Source: Azospirillum oryzae
GTDB taxonomy: Bacteria > Pseudomonadota > Alphaproteobacteria > Azospirillales > Azospirillaceae
Direction of reading: 5' to 3'
DNA length: 64,000 nt
Assembly: GCF_900177515.1 (NCBI RefSeq)
Contig: NZ_FXAK01000010.1
Location: forward strand, 248,001-312,000
Of the stretch, positions 49,158-58,327 are shown in pieces. The notes beneath the pieces are model-generated. The model was not told where the DNA came from, searched no databases, and saw nothing but the letters and a program-made list of their open reading frames with translations. Numbering within the stretch: position 1 is the stretch's first letter; every line of letters starts with the position of its first letter. The translations under genes and the position numbers were made by a program.

Positions 49158-52100
49158 TGGGCGGGCGCTTTCATCTGCAGGGCTTCATCGCCGCCATCTG
49201 GACGGCGACCCTGGTGATCGCCGCCGGGCTGTGGGCGGCGGCCCTGGCGCTCGCCCATTACGACGATGCCGAGGCGATGGCGCGGGCCGAGCGCGACAGC
49301 GGCAACCTCGCCCGCGTCGTCGCCGAGCAGGCGACCCGGGCCATCGCCGAAGCCGACCAGATCCTGCAGTTCCTGATCGACGACTTCCACGAGCATGGCG
49401 ACAGCTGGACCCCCGGCCGGGCCCGCATGCTGCGCCAGGCGGTGGATCGGTCGGGCATCCTGGTGCAGCTGGCGGTGATCGATAGGCATGGCGACCTCAC
49501 CCACACCAGCGTGGAGGATGCGCCGGCCCGCGTCCGTCTGGCCGACCGCGAGCATTTCCGCGTCCATGTCAACAACCCGAATGCCGGGCTTTTCATCGGC
49601 AAGCCGGTGTTCGGCCGGGCGTCCGGCAAATGGTCGATCCAGCTGACGCGGCGCGTCGACAACGGTGACGGCAGCTTCGCCGGGGTGCTGGTCGCGTCGA
49701 TCGACCCCTTCTATTTCAGCCGCTCGCTGGAGGAACTGGACGTCGGTCCCAACGGGGCGGTGGCGATCGTCGGCACCGACGGCATCCTGCGCGCCCGGTC
49801 GCAGATGACCGACCGCATCGTCGGCCGCGATGTCGGCGAATCGCCGGTTCTGCTGATGGCGCGCCGGCAGCCCACCGGGTTCCTGCGCGTCGCCAGCGTG
49901 ATCGACGGCATTCCGCGCCTGCAGTCCTTCCGGACCCTGGCGACCTATCCGCTGATCGTCATCGCCGCCTTCGACGAGGCGTCCTTCCTGGCCGACACCA
50001 GAACGCGGCAGCGGCTCTATCTGCTGGCGGCGGCGGCCTGCAGCCTCGTGCTGGTCGGCATGGCGCTGCTGGCGACGCGGCAGACGGCGCGGCTCGCCGC
50101 ATTGGCCCGCCGGCTGGCCCAGAGCGAGGAACGCTTCCGCGATCAGGCGGAGACCGCCTCCGACTGGTTCTGGGAGATGGACTCCGACCTGCGATTCTCG
50201 CATCTGGCCGGGCCGCTGGTGCCGCACGTCGCCAACGGCACGCTGCCCATCGGGTTGCGGCGGGAGGATGTGGCGCTGCGCGAGCCTGGGGATGGCGCCA
50301 AGTGGGAGCGGCACCGCCAGCTGATGGAGCGACGGGAGCCGTTCCGGAATTTCCGCTACCGGGTGATGACGGCGGCCGGTTTGCGCTATTTCAGCGTCAG
50401 CGGCCGTCCGGTCTTCGACGAGGGCGGCCATTTCCGCGGCTATCGCGGCTCCGCCACCGACGTCACCGAGCGCGAGCAGGCCGCCAACCGGCTGGCTTCC
50501 AGCGAGGCGCGCTACCGCGCCATGTTCGAGGCGGTCGGCCAGCCGATCGTCACCATCGACGAGCATGGCACCGTCGATGCCTTCAACCGCGCGGCGGAGC
50601 GGCTGTTCGGCTACCGCGCCGCCGACGTGGTGGGCGGGCCGATGACCCGGCTGATGCCGAGCGCCGTCGGCGCGGTGCATGACGGGCTGCTGGCGACATA
50701 CCGCGGGAGCGACGCCGCGGTCCCGCGGTCGGAGATGCGGGAGCTAACCGGCCGCCGCAAGGACGGCAGCGAGTTCCCGCTGGAGGTGACGCTGGCCGGC
50801 TGGCGCGAGGGCGACCGCCGCTATGTCACCGGCGCGCTCCGCGACGTCACCGCCCAGCGCGAGATCGAGGCCAGCCTGCGCCGCGCCAAGGAGGCGGCCG
50901 ATCAGGCCAATCGCGCCAAGGGCGAGTTCCTGGCGACGATGAGCCACGAGATCCGCACGCCGATGAACGGCGTCCTCGGCGCGCTGGCCCTGGTGGAGGG
51001 GCCGAACCTGGACGACGACCAGCGCCAGCTGCTGGAGGTCGCCAACCGGTCGGGCAACGCGCTGCTGCAGATCATCGACGACATCCTCGACCTGTCCAAG
51101 CTCGAGGCCGGCAAGGCGGAGGTCGAGCCGGTCGATTTCGAACTGCGCGCGGTGCTGGGCGACAGCATCGACCTGCTGGAGCCGGCCGCCTGCGGGCGCG
51201 GCCTGATCCTGACGCGGGAGGTGGCGCCCGCCGTGCCCGACCGCGTGCGCGCCGACCTGCGCCGCATCCGGCAGGTGCTGGTCAATCTGGTCGGCAACGC
51301 GCTGAAGTTCACCAACCGCGGCGGCGTCGCCGTGCGGGTCGGGCCGGAGGGGGAGCCGGCGGCGGACGGCAGCTTCTTCCTGCGCTTCGAGGTGGCCGAC
51401 ACCGGCATCGGCATCCCGGAGGACGTGCAGCCGACCCTGTTCCGCCGCTTCACCCAGGGCGACAGCTCCACCACCCGGCGCTTCGGCGGCACCGGGCTGG
51501 GGCTGGCGATCAGCCGCGAGCTGGTGACGCTGATGGGCGGGCGGATCGGCGTGACCAGCGCCGAGGGCAAGGGCAGCACCTTCTGGTTCACCGTCCGCTG
51601 CGAACCCGCCGCCGACCCGTCGGCCGGCGTGCTCTCCGTGCCCTGCGCGCCGGAACCGGTGCCGGCCGGCGGTTCGGAAACTCCGACGGCGGCGGGCCTG
51701 CATGTGCTGGTGGCCGAGGACAACGAGATCAACCGCGACATCGTCGTCACCATGCTGCGCCGCGCCGGCCATCGCGTGACCGCGGTGGAGGACGGGCTGC
51801 AGGCGGTGCGGCTGGTGGAGGAGGGCGGATTCGACCTCGTCCTGATGGACGTGCAGATGCCGGTGATGGACGGCGTCACCGCCACCCGGCACATCCGCGC
51901 CATGCCGGGCGAGGCGGGCCGCCTGCCGATCGTCGCGCTGACCGGCAACGTCATGCCCGGCCACCGCGCCGAATATCTCGCGGCCGGCATGACCGCCTAT
52001 CTGACGAAGCCCATCGTGTCGGCCGACCTGTATGAGGTGCTGAGGACGGCCGCTATGCCGCGGGCGGCGGAGGGTGTGGCCGAGGACGGCGAAGATGGGG

Positions 52101-52609
52101 CGAGCGCCGGCCGGTCCCCCCCGGCGCGGCCTGCGGCCCTGCCGCGTCCCGTCCCGCCACCCGCGCCGTTGCCCACCCTGTCGCCCGCCGCCAGGGGCCC
52201 GGAGCATTGGCGCACGGCGCCGCTGCTGGATATCGAACAGGCCGACTCGCTGCGTTCGGTGATCGGCGACGAGGCCTGGGGCCAGACGGTGACCGCCTTC
52301 CGGCGGACGGTGGACGACAGCGTGGCCGCGATTCGCGATGGGGCTCGGCGGGATGGGGATGGGACGCCGCTGGTCCGCATGGCCCATACCCTGAAGGGAA
52401 CCGCGGCAAACATCGGCGCCGTGCGGCTCAGCCGTCTGGCCTCGCTGCTCGAACAGCGGGTGCAGAGCCCGGGCGGCTGTCCCGACGGCTGCCTCGCCGG
52501 CGATCCGCTGGCCGAAGCGCTCGGCCCCGTCGCCGACGCCACGCTGGAGGCGCTGTCGTCCCACATCCGGCCGGCAGCCGACAGCGAAGCCGAACATGCG
52601 ACGGTATGA
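49157..52609 (+). CDS. Large hybrid histidine kinase: PDC-PAS-PAS-HisKA-HATPase-REC-HPt
   Basis: 1150 residues. A first helix (GFIAAIWTATLVIAAGLWAA), a periplasmic PDC sensor (LAVIDRHGDLTHTSVEDA, ADREHFRVHVNN), and a second helix (LYLLAAAACSLVLVGMALLA). Two PAS domains follow (ASDWFWEMDSDLRFSH; PIVTIDEHGTVDAFNRAAER), each ending near the typical TDVTERE or LRDVTAQRE. HisKA has His597 in MSHEIRTPMNGVLG; the HATPase has ADTGIGIPEDVQPTLFRRF and GTGLGLAISRELVTLMGG. The receiver has Asp898 in LVLMDVQMPVMDGV, and the C-terminal HPt has His1077 in MAHTLKGTAANIG. It is a self-contained phosphorelay kinase likely to feed nearby regulators. It starts one base into the upstream stop. Confidence 0.93.
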   Translation: MGGRFHLQGFIAAIWTATLVIAAGLWAAALALAHYDDAEAMARAERDSGNLARVVAEQATRAIAEADQILQFLIDDFHEHGDSWTPGRARMLRQAVDRSGILVQLAVIDRHGDLTHTSVEDAPARVRLADREHFRVHVNNPNAGLFIGKPVFGRASGKWSIQLTRRVDNGDGSFAGVLVASIDPFYFSRSLEELDVGPNGAVAIVGTDGILRARSQMTDRIVGRDVGESPVLLMARRQPTGFLRVASVIDGIPRLQSFRTLATYPLIVIAAFDEASFLADTRTRQRLYLLAAAACSLVLVGMALLATRQTARLAALARRLAQSEERFRDQAETASDWFWEMDSDLRFSHLAGPLVPHVANGTLPIGLRREDVALREPGDGAKWERHRQLMERREPFRNFRYRVMTAAGLRYFSVSGRPVFDEGGHFRGYRGSATDVTEREQAANRLASSEARYRAMFEAVGQPIVTIDEHGTVDAFNRAAERLFGYRAADVVGGPMTRLMPSAVGAVHDGLLATYRGSDAAVPRSEMRELTGRRKDGSEFPLEVTLAGWREGDRRYVTGALRDVTAQREIEASLRRAKEAADQANRAKGEFLATMSHEIRTPMNGVLGALALVEGPNLDDDQRQLLEVANRSGNALLQIIDDILDLSKLEAGKAEVEPVDFELRAVLGDSIDLLEPAACGRGLILTREVAPAVPDRVRADLRRIRQVLVNLVGNALKFTNRGGVAVRVGPEGEPAADGSFFLRFEVADTGIGIPEDVQPTLFRRFTQGDSSTTRRFGGTGLGLAISRELVTLMGGRIGVTSAEGKGSTFWFTVRCEPAADPSAGVLSVPCAPEPVPAGGSETPTAAGLHVLVAEDNEINRDIVVTMLRRAGHRVTAVEDGLQAVRLVEEGGFDLVLMDVQMPVMDGVTATRHIRAMPGEAGRLPIVALTGNVMPGHRAEYLAAGMTAYLTKPIVSADLYEVLRTAAMPRAAEGVAEDGEDGASAGRSPPARPAALPRPVPPPAPLPTLSPAARGPEHWRTAPLLDIEQADSLRSVIGDEAWGQTVTAFRRTVDDSVAAIRDGARRDGDGTPLVRMAHTLKGTAANIGAVRLSRLASLLEQRVQSPGGCPDGCLAGDPLAEALGPVADATLEALSSHIRPAADSEAEHATV

Positions 52610-52806
52610 GGAAATGAAACATCGCGCCGGCGATTACTTTGTTTCCGGCTGTGGATGAGGTCATTGCCAAAGGAAAACAGCGACCTGCGGTCGCAGATCT
52701 TTGGTATTATCAGTGATACCGGTGACGGAATGGTTTGAAAGGTCTAGAGTGCGTGGTGATCGGCCGCCGCCGATCATTCGTACTCTTAACCAATGAAGTC
52801 CTCACC

Positions 52807-54888
52807 ATGATCGCTGCCGGCAACATTCTCCACGTCATCTCGATCCGGGCGAAGGTTGTGGCGGTCGCGGTGTTCGTCTTCGCCGCGGTCGGCCTGTCCT
52901 CCGTCCTCACCATGCGCGACATGGGGCGGCAAACCGATCGCCTGTCCGACGTCCAGCGCGAGACGCACGACGTGGTCGGCAGCGTCATCCCCCTGGTGTC
53001 GCTTGTGGGCGAGATCCGGTTCGACGTGGTGCAGACCCAGCAGTGGCTGACCGACGTGTCGGCCACCCGCGGGCTGGACGGGATGAATGACGGGCCGGAA
53101 AAGGCGGCGGATTACGCCCGCCGCTTCGCGGAGCACACCGCCAGGGCGGCCGAACTGGCGCGGGCGCTGAAACTGCCGCAGGTGGTGGCGGAGATCGAGC
53201 GCACCAACAAGGCCTTCGGCCCCTATTACGAGATGGGGCGGCGCATGGCGCAGGCCTATGTCGACGGCGGCCCGGCGGCCGGCAACCCGATCATGGGCCA
53301 GTTCGACCAGGTCGCCGACGCCATGGGCGACAGCCTGGAGGCGCTGGGCGCCAGCGTGGTCGCCGTCAGTTCGGATCGGCTGAAGGAACTGACCGCGGGC
53401 ATCGAGGCGGTGCGGGACACGGCGGACGGGCTGCGCTGGACCCTGATCGGCGCCGGGCTGGCGATCCTGCTGATGGCCGCGGCCTGCGTCGTGTTCCTGG
53501 AGGCGGCGATGATCCGCCCGATGGAGCGGCTGCGCCGCGCCATGGTGGCGCTGGCCGGCGGCAATCTGGATGTCGAGATCGGCCTGACCGAGCGCCGGGA
53601 CGAGATCGGCCACATGGCCGACACCGTCCGCGTTTTCCAGGAGGGTGCGCAGGAGAATGCGCGCCTGCGCGCCGCCCAGGAGGAGACCCGCCGCCGCGGC
53701 GAGGAGGAGCGGCGCCAGGCGCTGGAGTCGATGGCGGAGAAGGTGGAGCGCGAGACCCGCGTCGCCGTCGATCATGTGGCCGAGCGTACCAGCCGAATGA
53801 GCAGCAATGCCGGCGCCATGGCGGAATCGGCGGTGCAGGTCAGCGACAACGCCCAGAACGTCGCCGCCGCCGCCCAGCAGGCGCTGAGCAATGCCGAGAC
53901 CGTCGCCGCCGCGACGGAGGAACTGTCGGCCGCCATCGGCGACATCGGCATGCAGGTGTCCGCCGCCACGCGGGTGACCGGCCGCGCGGTGGAGCGGGCC
54001 GGGCTGGCGCGGTCCACCATCGAACGGCTGTCGGCCTCGGTCGAGCGGATCGGCGCGGTCGCCCGGCTGATCGGCGACATCGCCAGCCAGACCAACCTGC
54101 TGGCGCTGAACGCCACCATCGAGGCGGCGCGGGCCGGCGAGGCCGGGCGCGGTTTCGCCGTGGTGGCGAACGAGGTGAAGAATCTCGCCAGCCAGACCGC
54201 GCGGTCGACCGAGGAGATCGGCTCGCTGATCGCCGAGGTGGAATCGGTGACGGCATCGGCGGTCGGCGCCGTCGGCGAGGTGTCGGACACCATCGACGAG
54301 GTGGCCGGCATCTCGTCCTCCATCGCCGCCGCGGTCGAGGAGCAGGCGGCGGCGACCCAGGAGATCGCCCGCTCCGTCAGCCAGACCAGCGACGCGGCGA
54401 AGGAGGTGTCGGTGCGCATCCGCCGTGTCTCCGCCGAGGCCGACGCGACCCAGAGCCGCGCCGGAGAGGTGCGGACGGTCGCCGTCGATGTCGCCGGCGG
54501 CATCGATTCCCTGCGCAACGTGCTGATCCGCGTCGTCCGCACCGCCACCACCGACGTCGACCGCCGCCAGCGCCCGCGCTTCGCCCTGTCGGTCGGCTGC
54601 GTGCTGGAGGGGGCCGGCGCCGCACCGATGCGCGCCACCGTCGCCAACCTGTCGGCGGGCGGCGCCATGCTGACCGGCGTGCCGGACCAGATGATCGGCG
54701 GCGTGAGCGGCCGGACACTGAGCTTGCGCATCGATGGGGTGACCCGCCCGCTGACCGCCCGCATCAAGTCCAGCGAGCATGACCGGCTGCACGTGAAGTT
54801 CGACCTGTCCGACGCCGACCAGGAGGTGTTCGACCGCGAGGTGGAGCGTCTGACCCACGGCCTGACGCCGATGGCGGCCGTGGCGTAA
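52807..54888 (+). CDS. Methyl-accepting chemotaxis protein with C-terminal PilZ domain
   Basis: 693 residues from ATG 52807. Two membrane helices (VVAVAVFVFAAVGLSSVL and TLIGAGLAILLMAAACVVFL) bracket a helical periplasmic sensor that includes IRFDVVQTQQWLTDVSATRG. A HAMP domain (IRPMERLRRAMVALAGGNLD) and the MCP signalling domain follow (ASQTNLLALNATIEAARAGE, FAVVANEVKNLASQTA). From about residue 585 a PilZ domain is present: DRRQRPRFALSVGC (the RxxxR c-di-GMP arginines) and VANLSAGGAML (the N/DxSxxG motif). Azospirillum Tlp1 is a known receptor of this type that binds c-di-GMP in aerotaxis. It follows the kinase gene by 197 bases and probably has its own promoter. In-frame TTG 52735 is less likely. 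Confidence 0.92.
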   Translation: MIAAGNILHVISIRAKVVAVAVFVFAAVGLSSVLTMRDMGRQTDRLSDVQRETHDVVGSVIPLVSLVGEIRFDVVQTQQWLTDVSATRGLDGMNDGPEKAADYARRFAEHTARAAELARALKLPQVVAEIERTNKAFGPYYEMGRRMAQAYVDGGPAAGNPIMGQFDQVADAMGDSLEALGASVVAVSSDRLKELTAGIEAVRDTADGLRWTLIGAGLAILLMAAACVVFLEAAMIRPMERLRRAMVALAGGNLDVEIGLTERRDEIGHMADTVRVFQEGAQENARLRAAQEETRRRGEEERRQALESMAEKVERETRVAVDHVAERTSRMSSNAGAMAESAVQVSDNAQNVAAAAQQALSNAETVAAATEELSAAIGDIGMQVSAATRVTGRAVERAGLARSTIERLSASVERIGAVARLIGDIASQTNLLALNATIEAARAGEAGRGFAVVANEVKNLASQTARSTEEIGSLIAEVESVTASAVGAVGEVSDTIDEVAGISSSIAAAVEEQAAATQEIARSVSQTSDAAKEVSVRIRRVSAEADATQSRAGEVRTVAVDVAGGIDSLRNVLIRVVRTATTDVDRRQRPRFALSVGCVLEGAGAAPMRATVANLSAGGAMLTGVPDQMIGGVSGRTLSLRIDGVTRPLTARIKSSEHDRLHVKFDLSDADQEVFDREVERLTHGLTPMAAVA

Positions 54889-55106
54889 GCAGTCGCGTAG
54901 GCAGGGCGAAGCGGGCCGCTCCACCGGGAGGATTCCCACGCTAGCCATGCCCGCCGCTCATTTCGCACCTGCGGAAATGGCGGCCTGCGGCGGATTGCCT
55001 CAGCGGGGGTCGGGCAAATATCCTGACCTCGCCCCGGTTGCTTTCCGTCTCTCCCTGCCGCCGGGCCCTTCCCGTTCCCATCCTGCGCGACAGCGGAGTA
55101 ACGACC

Positions 55107-56348
55107 ATGGCTTCTGCCGGCCATAATGGCGACATGCGTGCCGGGACACAGCTGACCCCGGCCCATCCCGGGCTGGTGCTGCTGGCGCTCGCCATGGGCG
55201 GTTTCGCCATCGGAACGACCGAATTCGCGACGATGAGCCTGCTGCCCTATTTCGCCCGGGGCCTGGGAATCGACGAGCCGACCGCCGGCCACGTCATCAG
55301 CGCCTATGCGCTGGGCGTTGTGGTGGGCGCGCCGATCATCGCGGTTCTGGCGGCAAGGCTGGCGCGGCGGACCCTGCTGATCGGGCTGATGGCGGTGTTC
55401 GCCGCCGCCAATGTGGCCAGCGCCTTCTCGCCCTCCTACGGCTGGATGCTGGTCTTTCGCTTCCTGAGCGGGCTGCCGCACGGCGCCTATTTCGGCGTCG
55501 CGGCGCTGGTCGCCGCCTCGCTGGTGCCGCCGCAGCGCCGGGCGCAGGCGGTGGCGCGGACCATGCTGGGGCTGACGGTGGCGACCATCGTCGGCGTGCC
55601 GATGGCCAACTGGATCGGGCAGGCGCTGGGCTGGCGCTGGGGCTTCGGCGTGGTCGGGCTGCTCGCCCTGCTGACGGTGCTGCTGGTCTGGATCTTCGCC
55701 CCCAACGACCGGCCGCATCCGGAGTCGAGTCCGCTGCGGGAGCTGGGGGCGCTGAAGCGGCGGCAGGTCTGGCTGACGCTGGGCATCGGCGCCATCGGCT
55801 TCGGCGGCATGTTCGCGGTCTACACCTATGTCGCCTCGACCCTGATGGAGGTGACGCAGGTGTCGCCGGCGGTGGTGCCGGTGGTGCTGGCGGTGTTCGG
55901 CGCCGGCATGACCGTCGGCACGCTGGTCAGCGCCTGGGCCGCCGACCGCGCCCTGATGCCGACCGTCGCCTTCGTCCTGCTGTGGAGCGCCGGGTCGCTG
56001 GCGCTCTATCCCTTCGCCGCCGGCAATATCTGGCTGGTGTCGGTGGTCGTCTTCATGATCGGCTGCGGCGGCGGGCTGGGCACGCCCCTGCAGGCCCGGC
56101 TGATGGATGTGGCGGAGGATGCGCAGACGCTGGCCGCCGCGCTGAACCACAGCGCCTTCAACGCCGCCAACGCGCTGGGCCCCTGGCTGGGCGGCATGGC
56201 GATCGCCGCCGGGCTGGGCTGGACATCCACCGGCTGGGTCGGTGCGGCGCTGGCGCTGGGCGGTCTGGCGGTGTGGGCGGTGGCGATGCTGGACGCCCGG
56301 ATGACCGCCAATACCGAACTTGCGGCCGAAGCCTGCGCCGGCGACTGA
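55107..56348 (+). CDS. MFS transporter (DHA1 family, AraJ-like)
   Basis: 413 residues, twelve membrane helices. The N-terminal ALAMGGFAIGTTEFATMSLL, PYFARGLGIDEPTAGHVISA, and LSGLPHGAYFGVAALVAASL are typical of the DHA1 drug-efflux group with AraJ/YdhP. The loop motif A is degenerate (AARLARRTLLIGL). In the second half ALNHSAFNAANALGPWLGGM is the conserved pattern. Efflux of sugars, arabinose-like compounds or drugs is possible, but the substrate is unknown. The start ATG 55107 is preceded by GGAG; it converges on the FHA gene 8 bases away. Confidence 0.9.
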   Translation: MASAGHNGDMRAGTQLTPAHPGLVLLALAMGGFAIGTTEFATMSLLPYFARGLGIDEPTAGHVISAYALGVVVGAPIIAVLAARLARRTLLIGLMAVFAAANVASAFSPSYGWMLVFRFLSGLPHGAYFGVAALVAASLVPPQRRAQAVARTMLGLTVATIVGVPMANWIGQALGWRWGFGVVGLLALLTVLLVWIFAPNDRPHPESSPLRELGALKRRQVWLTLGIGAIGFGGMFAVYTYVASTLMEVTQVSPAVVPVVLAVFGAGMTVGTLVSAWAADRALMPTVAFVLLWSAGSLALYPFAAGNIWLVSVVVFMIGCGGGLGTPLQARLMDVAEDAQTLAAALNHSAFNAANALGPWLGGMAIAAGLGWTSTGWVGAALALGGLAVWAVAMLDARMTANTELAAEACAGD

Positions 56349-56356
56349 GCGGCCTT

Positions 56357-58237
56357 TCAGCGTCCGGACAAATCCCAGGCGATGCGCGCCGGATGTTCGC
56401 CGAGGTCGAGGGAGCCGATGACGATCTCCCCCCGGCCGGACAGCGGCGCCACGTCGCCCAGCTTCAGCAGCCGCTGTTCGCCGTCCTGCGGCACCAGACG
56501 GGTGCCGTTGCGGCTGAGATCCTCCAGCGTGAAGGCGCCGTCGCGCAGCCGCACCACCGCATGGCGGCGCGAGGCGGAGGCATGGTCCAGCACGATCCCG
56601 CATTCGGCGGCACGGCCGATCACGACGTCTTCGCCGGCGTCGCGCAGGGCCACCGTCCGGCCCTGGTAGCTGAGCGTCAGGCGGGCGGCCGGCATCGGCG
56701 GCGCCTGCATGTCGACGGTCATGTCCGTCGGCCGGGCAGCCGGCAGGGCCGCCATGCGCTGGCCCGCCGCGACGCCGCTGCCGGTCACCGAAACGCGCCG
56801 GTCATCGGGGATGGCGGCGATCTTGGCGATCAGCCCGTCCGCCAGGGCCCGCGGGATGCCGGCGGCGCGCAGGCGGCGGCCCAGCCCTTCGCGCACCTCC
56901 TGGATGGAGGCGCCAGGGGCCGCCAGCTCCGCCGCGGACTTCACCCGGTTGAACTCGTCGGCGACGCGCTGGATGACGACGCTGATCTTCTTGTGGCCGT
57001 AGGGGCTGGCGCCGAGGTCGAGCAGATAGCCGAGCCGCCCCGCCGCCGTGTTGAAGCGGCCGGCCAGCCGCGTCATCGTCTCCTCGAAGGGCAGGTCGCT
57101 GCCGCCGGTCGCCCAGACGGTCTTGCCGCGGCGGGTCAGCGACTCCGCCATCGCCGGCCCGCCCATGTAGCCGTCGAAGGCGATCATGCCGTCGACGATG
57201 GTGGAGAAGGCGCGGGCGTCGCTGGCCGCCCCGGTGCGGGTCAGCGGGGTCAGCCCGTCCAGCCCGCCGCGGATGCGATTCAGCAGCGCCTCGCGCGTGC
57301 GGGCGAAGCCGAGCCCGGTCCCGTCGGAGGCCAGGGCGTTGGACAGCGCCAGCAGCGGTTCGGTGTGGGGCAGCCGGTCGTCCAGGTCGCCGCGCAACGC
57401 CGCCAGCAGCGCCAGGATGGCGGAGGCGAGGTCGGGCGAATAGCCGATCAGGGCGCGGATCGGCTCCCGCCCGTCGGTGATCTCCGCCGCGAATTCGTCG
57501 ACCAGCCGGGTGCTTTCGCCGTCCTCTTCATTGTGCAGGCGCAGGACGGCGGTCAGCTTGGCCCCCCATTCGCGGTGCGGTTCCAGCAGGGTGCCGAAGG
57601 CGTGGGTGACGATGCGGTCGCGCTCCTCCGCCGGGCGGTCGACGGCGGCCAGCAGCAGGCCGGAAACTCCGCCGCGCATCAGCGCCTGGTCAAAGGGGGC
57701 CAGCGTGTCCGATTTCTGGGCGAGGTCCTTCAGCGTCGCGAACAGGCGGCTGAGCTGGTCGTAGCGCTCATGCGGCTTCACCCCCAGCATCGGCGCCTGG
57801 AGGGTGGCGAGGCGGCTGATCGAGGGGTTGAACAGCAGCGCCTCACGCTCGAAATAGCGCAACGGATAGTAGCGGTGGAGCTGTTCGGACGGAATGACGC
57901 CCTGGTCGTCCCAATAACCGCGCAGCAACCGCAGCAGGGTCATCCGGCTGTCGAAGGAGAAGACCTGCAGCACGTCGGTGCAGAGGTTGGCGCTGTCGAT
58001 CGGCGAAATGTTCGTCAGCTTGGCGCCGCCGGAGGAGGTCTTCTGGAAGATCGTCTCCTCCCGTCCGGTGCCGGTGACCTTCACCACGCGCACCACCGGG
58101 AACTTGGCAAGGCGCAACAGGAAGTTGGCGCGTTCCGTCGCCGACTTCTCGTCGTCGAAGACGCCGTCGATGTTGGGCTTGCCGCCCTGTTCGACCACCA
58201 CCTCGAAGCGCGCTTCGCGCCGTTTGGACATCGCCAT
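56357..58237 (-). CDS. FHA-domain protein with a long unknown N-terminal part
   Basis: 626 residues from ATG 58237 (GGGGGGA 5 bases upstream). Residues about 540-615 are a forkhead-associated domain: VVIGRAAECGIVLDHASASR, RHAVVRLRDG, and LEDLSRNGTRL contain the GR, SxxH and NGT residues that bind phosphothreonine. The first 520 residues are soluble and largely helical and start RREARFEVVVEQGGKPNIDG, with FQKTSSGGAKLTNISPIDSA; I recognise no family for them. There is no signal peptide. FHA proteins often serve Ser/Thr kinase or type VI secretion systems, but none is seen here. It is divergent from the DD-peptidase gene. Confidence 0.85.
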   Translation of the reverse strand: MAMSKRREARFEVVVEQGGKPNIDGVFDDEKSATERANFLLRLAKFPVVRVVKVTGTGREETIFQKTSSGGAKLTNISPIDSANLCTDVLQVFSFDSRMTLLRLLRGYWDDQGVIPSEQLHRYYPLRYFEREALLFNPSISRLATLQAPMLGVKPHERYDQLSRLFATLKDLAQKSDTLAPFDQALMRGGVSGLLLAAVDRPAEERDRIVTHAFGTLLEPHREWGAKLTAVLRLHNEEDGESTRLVDEFAAEITDGREPIRALIGYSPDLASAILALLAALRGDLDDRLPHTEPLLALSNALASDGTGLGFARTREALLNRIRGGLDGLTPLTRTGAASDARAFSTIVDGMIAFDGYMGGPAMAESLTRRGKTVWATGGSDLPFEETMTRLAGRFNTAAGRLGYLLDLGASPYGHKKISVVIQRVADEFNRVKSAAELAAPGASIQEVREGLGRRLRAAGIPRALADGLIAKIAAIPDDRRVSVTGSGVAAGQRMAALPAARPTDMTVDMQAPPMPAARLTLSYQGRTVALRDAGEDVVIGRAAECGIVLDHASASRRHAVVRLRDGAFTLEDLSRNGTRLVPQDGEQRLLKLGDVAPLSGRGEIVIGSLDLGEHPARIAWDLSGR

Positions 58238-58327
58238 AGCGTCCCCCCTTGACCATGCCCCCACCCGGCATGGTGTCCGGCTACGTCCCCACCCGCTATT
58301 TCCAGCGATTTTTCACCAAAATACTTT

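Noticed and set aside
52786..54948. A 720-codon minus-strand frame opposite the PilZ chemoreceptor
   Set aside because: Antisense shadow with Gly/His/Asp-rich composition; the plus-strand MCP is unmistakable.
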